64,000 bases of DNA from Bacteroidota bacterium (GTDB taxonomy: Bacteria > Bacteroidota > Bacteroidia > Bacteroidales > P3): the NCBI GenBank assembly GCA_017860275.1, contig JAFNAQ010000001.1, positions 248,001 through 312,000 on the forward strand, read 5' to 3'. Position numbers and translations under genes: made by a program. The notes beneath the pieces are model-generated. The model was not told the origin of the DNA and did not search any database. It saw only the letters and a list, made by a program, of their open reading frames with translations. Shown one piece after another: positions 8,969 through 19,228 of the stretch. The first letter of the stretch is position 1. Each line of letters opens with the position of its first letter.

Positions 8969-9250
8969 GGGGGAAGAGAAAATGCAATTTTTCGAGCCTA
9001 TCTTCCCCCTCTAGAACTAATTGATTTTCTATATCTTGATTGAGTCAGGGGGAAGAGGGGGAAGAGAAATCCTATTGTGCGTATACTATTTTTTGAATAT
9101 TGAATATATTATTTCTAAATAAAATATTCAATATTCAATTATTCACTAACTCACTATGAAATCCTCATCCCCCTCTTCCCCCTAGAGCGACAATAAACTG
9201 ATTATTAAACAATTCCAGAGGGGGAAGAGAAATCCAAACTCTCTTCCCCC
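8969..9250. repeat. Palindromic element A, motif GGGGGAAGAG
   Basis: Eight copies of one motif occur. Forward copies are at 8969, 9048, 9057 and 9220; reverse-complement copies start at 9000, 9164, 9173 and 9241. The order is F-R-FF-RR-F-R, which is symmetric on reverse complementation. The centre holds a perfect 15-bp inverted repeat, TTGAATATTGAATAT (9093-9107) and its complement (9124-9138). Element B at 41029-41308 has the same order, length and spacing with a different motif. As RNA or cruciform DNA it could form two short outer hairpins and one long central stem. No protein is encoded. Confidence 0.85.
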
Positions 9251-9308
9251 TCATCATTATTTATCATTCAAATTTCTCCCTTATCATATCCAGAAATAAG
9301 GATGTATT

Positions 9309-9375
9309 AGATTTTTTCTAAAAGAAATCTATACTTTTCTCAGAGAAAACCATAACTTTCTCAGAGAGAAATCCA
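9309..9375. repeat. Three tandem TTTCT/AGAAA palindromes
   Basis: Three palindromic units follow each other at roughly 25-bp intervals: one with TTTCTAAAAGAAA near 9309-9330, TTTTCTCAGAGAAAA at 9335-9349, and CTTTCTCAGAGAGAA from 9356. The same CTTTCTCAGAGA sequence forms the terminator at 56210-56253. Function unknown. Confidence 0.6.
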
Positions 9376-9493
9376 CTTAGATTTGATATAAATTCACCGC
9401 TTTGTAACCTACTTTTTTATAACTAACTTATAATCAATCAATGTTCCATTGTAACCCCTCCTTAGTACAGGAAACAAGGTTTCAAAGTTTAAT

Positions 9494-9543
9494 AGGTTCA
9501 GACTTGCACTAAATCAAGAATATTTAGTACCAAGTCCAAACCT
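9494..9543. repeat. Long imperfect inverted repeat before the LRR cluster
   Basis: AGGTT, GACTTG and ACTAAAT on the left (9494-9514) pair in order with ATTTAGT, CAAGTC and AACCT on the right (9522-9543), broken by short internal loops. It lies upstream of the LRR promoter box and has no T-run, so it is not an obvious terminator. Confidence 0.55.
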
Positions 9544-9592
9544 TTATTATTAAAATCTTTTCAAAAAAATTCCATATTAATTCAAAAAAAAC

Positions 9593-9600
9593 TACCTTTG
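9593..9600 (+). promoter_or_regulatory. Promoter -7 box of the LRR cluster
   Basis: TACCTTTG fits TAnnTTTG and ends 34 bp before the ATG at 9635. No good TTG is visible at -33. Confidence 0.5.
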
Positions 9601-9634
9601 CGTAAATAAAAATTCAACACATTATAATATAGAT

Positions 9635-11500
9635 ATGAGAAAAAAACTACTAATAGTATTAGTCTTTGTATTAATATGCATTACATCAAAAGTCCAAGCC
9701 TATAGCTTCAGCGCAGTAGCGCCCTCAGGGCAAACATTATACTATAATATCACATCTTCAACTGCACCATATAAAGTTGAGATTACAAGAGAACTATTAT
9801 CTTACCCATATTATTCTACAAAACCGACAGGTGCTTTAGTTATTCCTGATTCCGTTTCATATAATGGGATAACATATTCTGTTACTTCATTAGGGGATTT
9901 TATATTTTATGATTGCTACGGTTTGGTCTCTTTAACAATTCCAACCTCTATTACGTCTATTGGACAGTATGCATTTTATGGTTGCAGCTATTTAACTTCT
10001 GTTGCAATTCCAAACTCTGTTACTTCGATTGCAAATAATTTATTTGAGGGATGCGTAGGCTTAACCTCTGTTTTAATCCCAAACTCTGTTACTTCGATTG
10101 GAAATGCTGCATTTTATCATTGCTGTTCCATAACCTCAATAACAATTCCAAACTCTGTTACTTCAATTGGCGCTGGTGCATTTTCTGCTTGTGGCAGTTT
10201 AATCTCTGTAACAATTCCTAACTCAGTTACTTCAATTGGGGGAAGTGCATTTTATTGTTGCAGAGGGTTAACCTCAATAATAATTCCAAATTCAGTTATT
10301 TCAATCGGAAATTATGCATTTCATAGTTGCAGCGGGTTAACTTCAATTGCAATTCCAAACTCTATTACTTCAATTGGTGATTATGCATTTTTTGGTTGCA
10401 GCACTTTAACTTCTGCAACAATTCCAAACTCAATTACTTCAATCGGGGAATATGCATTTTGTGGTTGCATCGGTTTAACTTCAATTACAATTCCAAACTC
10501 TATTACTTCAATTGGAGATGGTGCATTTTCTGGTTGCAGCGGATTAAATTCTATTACTTGTTTAGACACAGTTCCTCCTCAATTATTTTATGGGTCTTTT
10601 TATAATATAAATAAAGCTATCCCTATATATGTGCCTTGCTCATCAAAATTAAATTACCAAACAGCTCCAAATTGGAATACTTTTACTAATTTCATTGGAG
10701 TAAAAAACACACAAAATGTTTCTGCTTCAATCTGTCAAGGAGATATATACAAAAATTATGGAGCAAGTATTGATTCATCAGGTGTTTATACCTTCGTAAA
10801 TGGATGTGATAGCGTTATATTAAATCTTACTGTTACCCCAATTTATAGTGATACTATTACAGCATATATTTGTCAAGGACAAGTATATAACCAATATGGA
10901 TTTAATGCAGATAGTACAGAAATTTACACTCAAAACTTGCAAACTATTAATGGTTGCGATAGTATTATTACTTTAAATCTTACTGTTAATCCTAGTCCGA
11001 TAACTCCTAGTGGATTATTTGTTGAAAGGAAACATTCTTATTTAGAGATTACTTGGGATAGTGTTGGTGAAAGCTATGAAGTTTATAGAGATGATTCTTT
11101 AATTGCAACAACTTCGCAAGCAATTTATCAAGATACTAATGTCTTGAATGATTCTTCTTATTGCTATAAGGTAAAAGCATTTATAGGAAACTGCGAGAGT
11201 GATTTCTCTGTTGAAGAATGTATGCAGTTTGTTGGATTAAATGATATAAATATTAATAACCAAGATATAACTCTTTATCCAAACCCTACAAATGGAAAGG
11301 CTAAACTTTCTATTCAAAGGTTGAACGATAAGGCTCAAGTTAATATTTTTGATTTAACAGGAAGAGTGCTTAAGACATATACTATTGACACTAATCAAAA
11401 AGAATTAGAGATTGATTTATCTGGTTATGCAAAAGGTGTTTATAATATCTCAATAAATAACAACAACACTAATATTTCAAAGAAACTGATAATTCAATAA
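9635..11500 (+). CDS. BspA-like LRR surface protein with T9SS sorting domain (1)
   Basis: The 621-aa protein has a signal peptide (LLIVLVFVLICITSKVQA) and then about ten 23-residue BspA/LRR_5 repeats of the form [21 protein letters not shown] (residues about 65-310). After that come two GCDSxIxLNLTVNP repeats (about 355-450), a fibronectin III-like segment ([17 protein letters not shown]) and a type A T9SS C-terminal domain ([14 protein letters not shown], then GRVLKTY, ending in KKLIIQ). It should be exported, cleaved and anchored or released by the T9SS. BspA-type LRRs often bind host or matrix proteins, but no ligand can be inferred. First of three tandem paralogues with 13-bp spacers. Confidence 0.93.
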   Translation: MRKKLLIVLVFVLICITSKVQAYSFSAVAPSGQTLYYNITSSTAPYKVEITRELLSYPYYSTKPTGALVIPDSVSYNGITYSVTSLGDFIFYDCYGLVSLTIPTSITSIGQYAFYGCSYLTSVAIPNSVTSIANNLFEGCVGLTSVLIPNSVTSIGNAAFYHCCSITSITIPNSVTSIGAGAFSACGSLISVTIPNSVTSIGGSAFYCCRGLTSIIIPNSVISIGNYAFHSCSGLTSIAIPNSITSIGDYAFFGCSTLTSATIPNSITSIGEYAFCGCIGLTSITIPNSITSIGDGAFSGCSGLNSITCLDTVPPQLFYGSFYNINKAIPIYVPCSSKLNYQTAPNWNTFTNFIGVKNTQNVSASICQGDIYKNYGASIDSSGVYTFVNGCDSVILNLTVTPIYSDTITAYICQGQVYNQYGFNADSTEIYTQNLQTINGCDSIITLNLTVNPSPITPSGLFVERKHSYLEITWDSVGESYEVYRDDSLIATTSQAIYQDTNVLNDSSYCYKVKAFIGNCESDFSVEECMQFVGLNDININNQDITLYPNPTNGKAKLSIQRLNDKAQVNIFDLTGRVLKTYTIDTNQKELEIDLSGYAKGVYNISINNNNTNISKKLIIQ

Positions 11501-11513
11501 AATACTTCAAAGA

Positions 11514-14492
11514 ATGAAACAAAAACTACTAATAGTATTAGCCTTTGTATTAATATGCACAATCTCAAAAGTCCAAGCATACAGCTTCAGCGCAGTAGCC
11601 CCAACGGGACAAACATTGTATTATAATGTTACATCCTCAAACACTGTTGAGATTACAAATCAAAACGCAAGTTTTCCATTTAATACAACAAAACCTATAG
11701 GATCAATAATAATTCCGGATACAGTATTATATAACGGAACAACATACTCAGTAACTTCAATTGGATTTAATGCGTTTTCTGCTTGCTACAATTTAACCTC
11801 CGTAACAATTCCTAACTCAGTTACTTCAATTGGAAATGAAGCATTTTATAATTGCAACGGTTTAAACTCCGTTACAATTCCAAACTCCGTTACATCGATT
11901 GGAAATAGAGCATTTTCTAATTGCAGTGTGTTAATCTCTGTTGCTATTCCAAACGCTGTTACTATTATTGGAAATAATGCATTTTCTTATTGTAGTGGTT
12001 TAACCTCAATATCAATACCAAACGCCGTTACTTCGATTGGATTTAATGCTTTTTACGGTTGCACAAGCTTGACTTCTATAACAATTCCAACTTCTGTTAC
12101 TTCGATTGGGAATAATGCTTTTCAGAATACACCATATTACAACAATATGCCTGATGGAGTCATATATATTAACAATATACTTTACAAATATAAAGGGACA
12201 ATGCCAGCTGGAACAACAATAAATATTCCAGCTGGAACAATAAATATTTCCGAATCCGCTTTTTATGGTTGTACGAATTTAAACTCAATCACAATACCAA
12301 ACTCTGTTACTTCGATTGGCAGTGGTGCATTTTATAATTGCAGCGGTTTAACATCTGCTACAATCCCAAACTCTGTAGCATCTATTGGTACTGATGCATT
12401 GAATGGAACACCTTATTACAATAATATGCCTAGTGGAGTTGTATATATCAATAATGTGCTTTACAAATATAAAGGGGCAATGCCAGCAGGTACAATAATA
12501 AATATACCGTATGGAACAATAAGTATTTCAGGTAGAGCTTTTCAAAACTGTACCGGTTTAACCTCGATTTCAATTCCAAACTCAATCATTTCAATTGGCG
12601 ATTATGCTTTTTCAGATTGTAGTAATTTAAATCCAATTACTATTCCAAGCTCTGTCTCTTTAATTGGGAATTACGCATTTTTTGGTTGTAGTAGCTTAAC
12701 CTCTCTCACAATACCAAACTCAATTCACTCGATTGGAAATAGTGTTTTTTCAAATTGCAGCGGATTAACATCTGTTACAATCCCAAACTCAGTCTCTTCA
12801 ATAGGAGATGGTGCATTTGGAAGTTGTAGCAGTTTATCCTCTTTTACAATTCCAACCTCGGTTACTTCAATTGGCAATTATGCCTTCCTCAATAACTCAT
12901 CATTAAATACCTTATATTTTAATGCAAAGAATTGTATTGCAATGTCATATTTTCCTGTTTTTTCTGGATGCAGTCAACTAAAAAAGTTAGTAATAGGGGA
13001 TAGTGTACAAAATATTCCTTCATTTGCCTTTTATAATTGTAGTTCATTGAACTCAATCAGAAGTTATTCAATCACCCCCCCTGTTGTTTCCAGTAATAGT
13101 TTTTTTGGTGTAAACAAATCAATACCATTTCAGGTTCCATGTATTTCTGTCTCTAGATATCAGTCTACTTTATATTTGCAAGATTTCACAAACATATATG
13201 GGTATATCGACACAACCAACATTGATACAATTTGCAAGTGGCAAATATATAATAAGTTTGGATTTAACTTTTTAGCAGATACATCTGGTTTATACATTCA
13301 AACACTACAAACAAGTAATGGTTGTGATAGTATTGTGAAATTAAATCTAAAAGTATATCCAAGTTATAACTACACAATCAATGCAAGCATATGCAAAGGT
13401 CAGAGGTACACTTTGAATGGATTTGATAATGATACGGCAGGTTTATTTACACAAAATTTACTTACAATAAACGGCTGCGACAGTATAGTAAAATTAAACT
13501 TAACTATTAATCCAAACTATTTAACGACACATTCTGACACTATCTGTAAAGGACATAATTATAATAATTATGGTTTTAATTTTATAGCAGATACAACTGG
13601 TATTTATACTCAAAACTTACAAACTATTAGTGGTTGTGACAGTTTAATCAAATTATATATTATTGTAAATCCTATCTATTCTACATTAAATACCGATACT
13701 ATTTGTCAAGGACAAACTTATAATAATTATGGTTTTAATTTTATAGCAGATACAACTGGTATTTATACTCAAAACTCACAAACTATTAGTGGTTGTGACA
13801 GTATAATCAAATTAAATCTTACTGTAAATCCAAGCTATCTAAACTATTATACCGATACTATATGTCTAGGACAAATATATACCCAATTTGGATTTAATGC
13901 TGATAGTACAGGAACTTATACTCAAAACTTGCAAACTATTAATGGTTGTGATAGTGTAATTACTTTAAATCTTACTATTAATCCTAGTCCTAATACTCCT
14001 AGTGGATTATTGGTTGAAAGGAAACATTCTTATTTAGAGATTACTTGGGATAGTGTTGGAGAAAGCTATGAAGTTTATAGAGATGATTCTTTAATTGCAA
14101 CAACTTCGCAGGCAATTTATCAAGATAGTAATGTAGTAAATGATTCATCTTATTGTTATAAGATAAAGGCATTTATTGGAGACTGCGAGAGTGATTTCTC
14201 TGTTGAAGAATGTATGCAGTTTGTTGGATTAAATGATATAAATATTAATAACCATGATATAACTCTTTATCCTAACCCTACAAATGGCAAAGCTAAACTT
14301 ACTATTCAAAGTTTGAATGATAAGGCTCATGTTATTATTTTTGATTTAACGGGAAGAGCGCTTAAGACATATATTATTGACACTAATCAAAAAGAACTAG
14401 AGATTGATCTATCTGGTTATGCAAAAGGTGTTTATAATATCTCAATAAATAACAACAACACAAATATTTCAAAGAAACTGATAATTCAATAA
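11514..14492 (+). CDS. BspA-like LRR surface protein with T9SS sorting domain (2)
   Basis: The 992-aa paralogue of the preceding gene shares its signal peptide ([18 protein letters not shown]) and an almost identical sorting domain ending in KKLIIQ. Its LRR block is longer and includes two extended repeats with [20 protein letters not shown] and [13 protein letters not shown], an insertion typical of BspA families. Five GCDSxIxLNLxVNP-type repeats follow (about 600-840), each starting near a TDTICxGQxYNNYGF pattern. The 13-bp gap before it is identical to the gap after it, which shows tandem duplication of whole genes. Confidence 0.93.
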   Translation: MKQKLLIVLAFVLICTISKVQAYSFSAVAPTGQTLYYNVTSSNTVEITNQNASFPFNTTKPIGSIIIPDTVLYNGTTYSVTSIGFNAFSACYNLTSVTIPNSVTSIGNEAFYNCNGLNSVTIPNSVTSIGNRAFSNCSVLISVAIPNAVTIIGNNAFSYCSGLTSISIPNAVTSIGFNAFYGCTSLTSITIPTSVTSIGNNAFQNTPYYNNMPDGVIYINNILYKYKGTMPAGTTINIPAGTINISESAFYGCTNLNSITIPNSVTSIGSGAFYNCSGLTSATIPNSVASIGTDALNGTPYYNNMPSGVVYINNVLYKYKGAMPAGTIINIPYGTISISGRAFQNCTGLTSISIPNSIISIGDYAFSDCSNLNPITIPSSVSLIGNYAFFGCSSLTSLTIPNSIHSIGNSVFSNCSGLTSVTIPNSVSSIGDGAFGSCSSLSSFTIPTSVTSIGNYAFLNNSSLNTLYFNAKNCIAMSYFPVFSGCSQLKKLVIGDSVQNIPSFAFYNCSSLNSIRSYSITPPVVSSNSFFGVNKSIPFQVPCISVSRYQSTLYLQDFTNIYGYIDTTNIDTICKWQIYNKFGFNFLADTSGLYIQTLQTSNGCDSIVKLNLKVYPSYNYTINASICKGQRYTLNGFDNDTAGLFTQNLLTINGCDSIVKLNLTINPNYLTTHSDTICKGHNYNNYGFNFIADTTGIYTQNLQTISGCDSLIKLYIIVNPIYSTLNTDTICQGQTYNNYGFNFIADTTGIYTQNSQTISGCDSIIKLNLTVNPSYLNYYTDTICLGQIYTQFGFNADSTGTYTQNLQTINGCDSVITLNLTINPSPNTPSGLLVERKHSYLEITWDSVGESYEVYRDDSLIATTSQAIYQDSNVVNDSSYCYKIKAFIGDCESDFSVEECMQFVGLNDININNHDITLYPNPTNGKAKLTIQSLNDKAHVIIFDLTGRALKTYIIDTNQKELEIDLSGYAKGVYNISINNNNTNISKKLIIQ

Positions 14493-14505
14493 AATACTTC
14501 AAAGA

Positions 14506-17205
14506 ATGAAACAAAAACTACTAATAGTATTAGCCTTTATATTGATAGGCATTACATCAAAAGTCCAAGCCTACAGCTTCAGCGCAGTATGTTCATCAGG
14601 ACAAACATTGTACTATAATATAAAAACCTCAAACACTGTTGAGGTTACAAGTCAATATTTATCTTATCCTTATTATAATTCAAAACCTACCGGAGCATTA
14701 ATAATCCCGGATTCGGTAAGCTATAATGGAACAATATACTCTGTTACTTCAATCGGAAATGAAGTATTTAGTACTTGTAGCGGTTTAACCTCAATAACAA
14801 TTCCAAACTCTGTTACTTCGATAGGGAATAAAGTATTTAATGAATGTGGTAATTTAACCAGTGTAATAATGCCAAACTCAGTTACATCGATTGGAAATGA
14901 TGTATTTTATAATTGTAAAAATTTAACCTCAATAACTATTCCAAACTCCGTTACTTCGATAGGCGGTTCTGCATTTTCTGGTTGCAGCGGTTTAACCTCA
15001 ATAATTATTCCAAACTCCGTTACTTCGATAGGCGGTTCTGCATTTTCTGGTTGCAGCGGTTTAACCTCAATAATTATTCCAAACTCCGTTACTTCAATTG
15101 GAGGTTATGCATTTCAGAACTGCAGCAGTTTAGCATCTATTACAATTCCAAACTCAGTTGTATTAATTGGACCTGATGCGTTTTATAACACACCTTATTA
15201 CAATAATATACCTAATGGGGTTATATATATTAATAATATGCTTTACAAATACAAAGGCACAATGCCCTATGGTACAACAATAAATATTCCAATAGGAATA
15301 ATAAATATTTGTAGGTCTGCTTTTCAATCTTGCACCAATTTAACCTCAATAATAATTCCAAACTCCGTTACTTCAATTGGAGAATATGCTTTTAGCTACT
15401 GCAGTAATTTAAACTCTATTACAATACCAAACTCAATTACTTCAATTGGAGAATATGCATTTTATAACTGCACAAGCTTAGCCTCTATTACAATTCCAAA
15501 CGCCATTACTTCTATTGAAAATTCTACATTTTGGGCTTGCTGCAGTTTAACCTCTATTACAATACCAAACTCCGTTACTTCGATTGGAAGATATGCATTT
15601 TCTGAATGCAAATTTACCTCTGTTACAATTCCTAGCTCCATTACTACGATAGGTAGTGCAGCATTTTCTAATTGCAGCAGTTTAAACTCTATTACAATTC
15701 CAAACTCAGTAACTTCGATTGGTGGTGGTGCATTTTCCGGTACACCTTATTACAATAATATGCCTGATGGAATTGTATATATCAATAGTGTACTTTACAA
15801 ATATAAAGGCACAATGCCAGTCGGTACATCAATAAATATTCCGACTGGAATAGTAAGTATATCTGATTATGCATTTTCTATGTGCAGCGGTTTAACCTCA
15901 ATAACAATCCCAAACTCCGTCACTTCCATTAAAGATTATGTATTTTCACAGTGCAGCGGCTTAACCTCTGTTCCAATTCCAAACTCCGTTACTTCAATTG
16001 GCGATCATGCATTTTATCACTGCAGCAGTTTAGCCTCTATAACAATTCCAGACTCCGTTACTTCGATTGGCAATAATGCATTTTCTTATTGCACAGGTTT
16101 AACCTCAATAGCCTGCAAAGCAATAAATCCTCCGTCATTAAAAGGGAATCAAACATTTTTTTTTGCAAACAATACCATCCCGGTATACGTGCCTTGTGCA
16201 TCAAAATCAAATTACCAAACAGCTCCAAATTGGAGTGATTTCAATAACTTCATTGGAATAAAAAACACACAAAATATTTCAGCTTCCATCTGTCAAGGAA
16301 ATATATACACGAATTATGGAGCAAATATTGATTCATCAGGTGTTTATACCTTTGTAAATGGATGTGATAGCGTTATATTAAATCTTACTGTTACCCCTAT
16401 TCATAATGACACTATTACCTCAAACATTTGTCAAGGTCTAGTATATAATCAATATGGATTTAATGCCGACAGTACTGGGATTTATACTCAAAACTTGCAA
16501 ACTATTAATGGTTGTGATAGTATTATTACCTTAAATCTTACTGTTAATCCAATCTCTCAAACCTCTTATATCGATTCAATTTGTCAAGGACAAAATTATA
16601 ATAATTATGGTTTTAATTTTATAGCTGATACAACTGGCTTATATACACAAAACTTACATACTATAAACGGTTGCGATAGTATTATTACTTTAAATCTTAC
16701 TGTTAATCCTAGTCCTATTACTCCAAATGGATTATTGATCAAAAAGAAACCTACATATCTTGAAATTTCTTGGGATGGCAATGGAGATAGGTATGAAGTA
16801 TATAGAAATGACTCTTTGATTGCATCAACTTCGCAGGCAATTTATCAAGATAGTAATGTCTTGTATGATTCTTCCTATTGTTATAAGGTAAAAGCATTTC
16901 TTGAGGCTTGCGAAAGTGATATGTCTAAATCAGCTTGCATGAGGATCGCTGGATTAAAAGACATAAATATTAATAACCAAGATATAACTCTTTATCCTAA
17001 CCCTACAAGTAGTGATATTTATTTGAAAATAGATCAAAGTATTATTGGTTCTGGATATACAATTACAAATACATTAGGAAAGATTGTATTACAGGGAAAA
17101 CTACTAGATGTTAGTATGAATATTAATCTAAATGATTTCCCTCAAGGTATTTACTTTCTAAATATTGAAAAAACAAAACAAACCCTCAAGGTGATAAAAC
17201 AATAA
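14506..17205 (+). CDS. BspA-like LRR surface protein with a different T9SS sorting domain (3)
   Basis: The 899-aa third paralogue has a signal peptide, about 22 LRR_5 repeats, three [14 protein letters not shown] repeats and a fibronectin III-like segment. Two adjacent LRR units are identical at DNA level over 69 bp (14941-15009 and 15010-15078), so they duplicated very recently. Its sorting domain starts like the others (LYPNPTSSD) but then differs ([16 protein letters not shown], ending LKVIKQ), so the end of the gene was exchanged or diverged separately. Confidence 0.92.
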   Translation: MKQKLLIVLAFILIGITSKVQAYSFSAVCSSGQTLYYNIKTSNTVEVTSQYLSYPYYNSKPTGALIIPDSVSYNGTIYSVTSIGNEVFSTCSGLTSITIPNSVTSIGNKVFNECGNLTSVIMPNSVTSIGNDVFYNCKNLTSITIPNSVTSIGGSAFSGCSGLTSIIIPNSVTSIGGSAFSGCSGLTSIIIPNSVTSIGGYAFQNCSSLASITIPNSVVLIGPDAFYNTPYYNNIPNGVIYINNMLYKYKGTMPYGTTINIPIGIINICRSAFQSCTNLTSIIIPNSVTSIGEYAFSYCSNLNSITIPNSITSIGEYAFYNCTSLASITIPNAITSIENSTFWACCSLTSITIPNSVTSIGRYAFSECKFTSVTIPSSITTIGSAAFSNCSSLNSITIPNSVTSIGGGAFSGTPYYNNMPDGIVYINSVLYKYKGTMPVGTSINIPTGIVSISDYAFSMCSGLTSITIPNSVTSIKDYVFSQCSGLTSVPIPNSVTSIGDHAFYHCSSLASITIPDSVTSIGNNAFSYCTGLTSIACKAINPPSLKGNQTFFFANNTIPVYVPCASKSNYQTAPNWSDFNNFIGIKNTQNISASICQGNIYTNYGANIDSSGVYTFVNGCDSVILNLTVTPIHNDTITSNICQGLVYNQYGFNADSTGIYTQNLQTINGCDSIITLNLTVNPISQTSYIDSICQGQNYNNYGFNFIADTTGLYTQNLHTINGCDSIITLNLTVNPSPITPNGLLIKKKPTYLEISWDGNGDRYEVYRNDSLIASTSQAIYQDSNVLYDSSYCYKVKAFLEACESDMSKSACMRIAGLKDININNQDITLYPNPTSSDIYLKIDQSIIGSGYTITNTLGKIVLQGKLLDVSMNINLNDFPQGIYFLNIEKTKQTLKVIKQ
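14941..15078 (+). repeat. Exact 69-bp tandem duplication inside an LRR gene
   Basis: Positions 14941-15009 and 15010-15078 are identical base for base and encode one 23-residue LRR unit each. A multiple of three, the duplication keeps frame. Neighbouring units are diverged, so this pair is recent. Confidence 0.95.
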
Positions 17206-17211
17206 ACAAAT

Positions 17212-17526
17212 ATGGACAATGTATTAATCTGCGTTTACGCATTAATTGGTGCTATTATTATTTCAGCTATTATTGCATTTATACAATATAATAAGTACCG
17301 TAAAAACGAAATATCAATTGAGAAGGCAAAAAGAGTAAAAAAGGTAAGTTATTATTTTATGACTACTGAAATTATTTTAATGGTGGCATCTCAAATTATA
17401 TTGCAAGCATTACAAATATACGAGCTAATTTATATTGTATTTATTATAATTGCATTATCCTTCCTACCTACATTTATGTTTATTGCAATGAATATGTATA
17501 TACAAATAAAAGAGGCAAAAGAATAA
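17212..17526 (+). CDS. Small membrane protein, unknown
   Basis: The 104-aa protein has an N-terminal hydrophobic helix (VCVYALIGAIIISAIIAF-like, residues about 5-25), a short basic loop and two further hydrophobic stretches (about 45-65 and 70-95). It starts 6 bp after the third LRR gene and is likely on the same transcript. I recognise no family. Confidence 0.6.
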   Translation: MDNVLICVYALIGAIIISAIIAFIQYNKYRKNEISIEKAKRVKKVSYYFMTTEIILMVASQIILQALQIYELIYIVFIIIALSFLPTFMFIAMNMYIQIKEAKE

Positions 17527-17553
17527 GAAAATTATCTTATTGTAATTTATTCT

Positions 17554-17561
17554 TACCTTTG
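17554..17561 (+). promoter_or_regulatory. Promoter -7 box of the biotin leader/operon
   Basis: TACCTTTG fits TAnnTTTG and ends 17 bp before the ATG of the small ORF that precedes bioA. The -33 box is not clear. Confidence 0.5.
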
Positions 17562-17578
17562 CAGGGAAATTTTGATTT

Positions 17579-17953
17579 ATGAAGAAACTGTGTTTTAATA
17601 GGAGTATTGTTCGTTTTCGTCGTTGGGCGAGAAAGGGTTATTCTATTTTTTCTAGTTTGGGTAAGCAGGTTTCTATTGGGGTATTGGATTTTAGGATTAC
17701 AAATACTTCTTTAAAGAAACTCTCTGTTGGGATTGCATCTTCAATTTCAGATTTGTTTTCACTTGAAGAGGATAAAGATAAGGAGTTGGAGAGTGAGGAA
17801 TTATTGGAGAATGAGTTGGCTCTAATGCCAGCATTTTGTATGAATTTTAATATGGAGGATAAGGCCAAAAGGCTTTATCTTTTAGATATATTACCAAAGT
17901 CGTGTAGTTTCAGAATAAATAATGAAACTACACGACTTTTTTATTGTAAATAG
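17579..17953 (+). CDS. Small leader-like ORF upstream of the biotin operon
   Basis: This 124-codon ORF begins with a strongly basic/aromatic segment (RFRRWARKGYSIFSSLGKQV), has an acidic middle (EEDKDKELESEELLENE) and ends in a segment whose DNA forms two terminator-like hairpins. The stronger hairpin (17896-17939) is inside the reading frame, 12 bp before the stop, and bioA starts 17 bp after the stop. This is the layout of a leader with attenuation. The basic N-terminus resembles short unannotated Bacteroidetes proteins I have seen, but I know no function. It may instead be a genuine small protein followed by a terminator. Confidence 0.5.
   Translation: MKKLCFNRSIVRFRRWARKGYSIFSSLGKQVSIGVLDFRITNTSLKKLSVGIASSISDLFSLEEDKDKELESEELLENELALMPAFCMNFNMEDKAKRLYLLDILPKSCSFRINNETTRLFYCK
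17858..17883 (+). terminator. Upstream hairpin in the biotin leader
   Basis: GATAAGGCC (17858-17866) pairs with GGCTTTATC (17871-17879) around an AAAA loop with one G-U pair; TTTT follows. It is 13 bp upstream of the main leader hairpin. Confidence 0.45.
17896..17942 (+). terminator. Strong intrinsic terminator before bioA (possible attenuator)
   Basis: A perfect 16-bp stem, AAAGTCGTGTAGTTTC (17896-17911) with its complement (17924-17939), has a 12-nt loop and runs into T residues up to 17942. It sits between the leader promoter and bioA and inside the small ORF. Because I see no clear promoter between 17943 and 17969, readthrough or antitermination may control the biotin genes. Confidence 0.8.
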
Positions 17954-17969
17954 ATACGTTTTAAGATAG

Positions 17970-19223
17970 ATGAGAGATTTAGAATTTGATAGAGAGCATA
18001 TTTGGCATCCTTATACATCGGCGACTAACCCCTTGCCTACCTATTTGGTAAAGAGAGCAAGCGGTGTAAGGATTGAGCTTGAAGATGGAAGAGAGTTAAT
18101 TGAGGGTATGAGCTCTTGGTGGGCTTGCGTTCATGGATATAACCACCCAAGGCTTAACGAGGCTATTGAGAACCAGATAAAGGATATGTCTCATATTATG
18201 TTTGGAGGACTAACACATAAGCCGGCCATAGAGCTTGGAAAACTATTATTGACTCTTCTCCCAACGGACTTCCAGAAGATATTCTATGCCGATTCAGGTT
18301 CCGTTTCCGTTGAGGTCTCTATGAAGATGGCTATTCAGTACTGGTATTCAAAACAAAGACCTGATAAGAATAATTTTGTGACAGTACGCTCTGGCTACCA
18401 CGGAGACACTTGGAATGCTATGAGTGTTTGCGACCCTCAGACTGGTATGCACTCAATATTCGGAAGCGCTCTTCCTATACGTTACTTTGCAAAAAAGCCT
18501 AACACAAAGGAGGATATATCTTCACTAAGAGAGATAATAGAGAAGGAGAATGATAATATTGCCGCATTTATTATTGAGCCAATTGTTCAAGGAGCAGGAG
18601 GAATGAATTTCTACGATAAGGAATATCTTGAGGAAGCAGTTAAACTATGTAGAGAAAATGAAGTGCTCGTTATATTCGACGAGATAGCAACAGGCTTTGG
18701 AAGAACTGGAAGACTATTCGCATTTGAACATATTAATCTTTTGCCGGATATTCTTTGCATAGGTAAGGCTCTAACAGGAGGATATATGACAATGAGCGCA
18801 GTTATTACCACAAATAATATTGCAGAACAAATATCCAATAACTATCCCTACGCCTTTATGCATGGTCCAACCTTTATGGCTAACCCCTTAGCTTGCACTG
18901 TAGCAAAGGCATCTATTGAGTTATTACTTTCATACAATTGGAAGACAAGGGTAGAGGAAATTGAGAAGCAGTTGAATGATGAGCTATCCATTGCAAGAGA
19001 ATTTGAGCCAGTACAAGAGGTTAGGGTTATGGGAGCAATAGGCGTTATTGAGATGAAGAAGGATGTGGATATGGCTTGGATACAAAGAAGATTTGTTGAG
19101 GAAGGAGTTTGGGTTAGACCATTTGGAAGGCTAGTATATATTATGCCTGCATTTATTATTACAAAAGAGGAGCTTAGAATACTAACTTCTGCATTAATCA
19201 GAGTAGTATCTGAGATAAAATAG
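17970..19223 (+). CDS. bioA: Adenosylmethionine-8-amino-7-oxononanoate aminotransferase
   Basis: The 417-aa PLP enzyme converts KAPA to DAPA, using S-adenosylmethionine as amino donor in typical BioA. The N-terminus ([14 protein letters not shown]) and [15 protein letters not shown] are BioA hallmarks; [14 protein letters not shown] and the PLP lysine in [14 protein letters not shown] are present. Length is normal. It opens the bioA-F-G-C-D cluster; bioF starts 5 bp downstream. Confidence 0.97.
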   Translation: MRDLEFDREHIWHPYTSATNPLPTYLVKRASGVRIELEDGRELIEGMSSWWACVHGYNHPRLNEAIENQIKDMSHIMFGGLTHKPAIELGKLLLTLLPTDFQKIFYADSGSVSVEVSMKMAIQYWYSKQRPDKNNFVTVRSGYHGDTWNAMSVCDPQTGMHSIFGSALPIRYFAKKPNTKEDISSLREIIEKENDNIAAFIIEPIVQGAGGMNFYDKEYLEEAVKLCRENEVLVIFDEIATGFGRTGRLFAFEHINLLPDILCIGKALTGGYMTMSAVITTNNIAEQISNNYPYAFMHGPTFMANPLACTVAKASIELLLSYNWKTRVEEIEKQLNDELSIAREFEPVQEVRVMGAIGVIEMKKDVDMAWIQRRFVEEGVWVRPFGRLVYIMPAFIITKEELRILTSALIRVVSEIK

Positions 19224-19228
19224 GGTTT

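Larger units (their letters stand above)
8678..9634. other. 957-bp gene-free region upstream of the LRR cluster
   Basis: No credible ORF is present. From left to right it holds an inverted repeat built on TGTTCAA (8819-8854), TGTTCAATTTGTTCA at 8911-8925, palindromic element A (8969-9250), three tandem palindromes (9309-9375), a long imperfect inverted repeat (9494-9543) and the promoter box of the first LRR gene (9593-9600). Each is listed separately. Confidence 0.85.

Noticed and set aside
8969-9250. Insertion sequence or MITE
   Set aside because: No transposase, no obvious target-site duplication, and internal symmetric motif layout rather than terminal inverted repeats only. A non-autonomous mobile element cannot be fully excluded.
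9390-9600. Riboswitch upstream of the LRR cluster
   Set aside because: The inverted repeat at 9494-9543 lies upstream of the promoter box, so it is not in the leader, and no known aptamer pattern is visible.
9900-10550. Direct DNA repeats as a mobile or CRISPR-like array
   Set aside because: They are the coding repeats of BspA-type LRR units with a 69-bp period and stay in frame.
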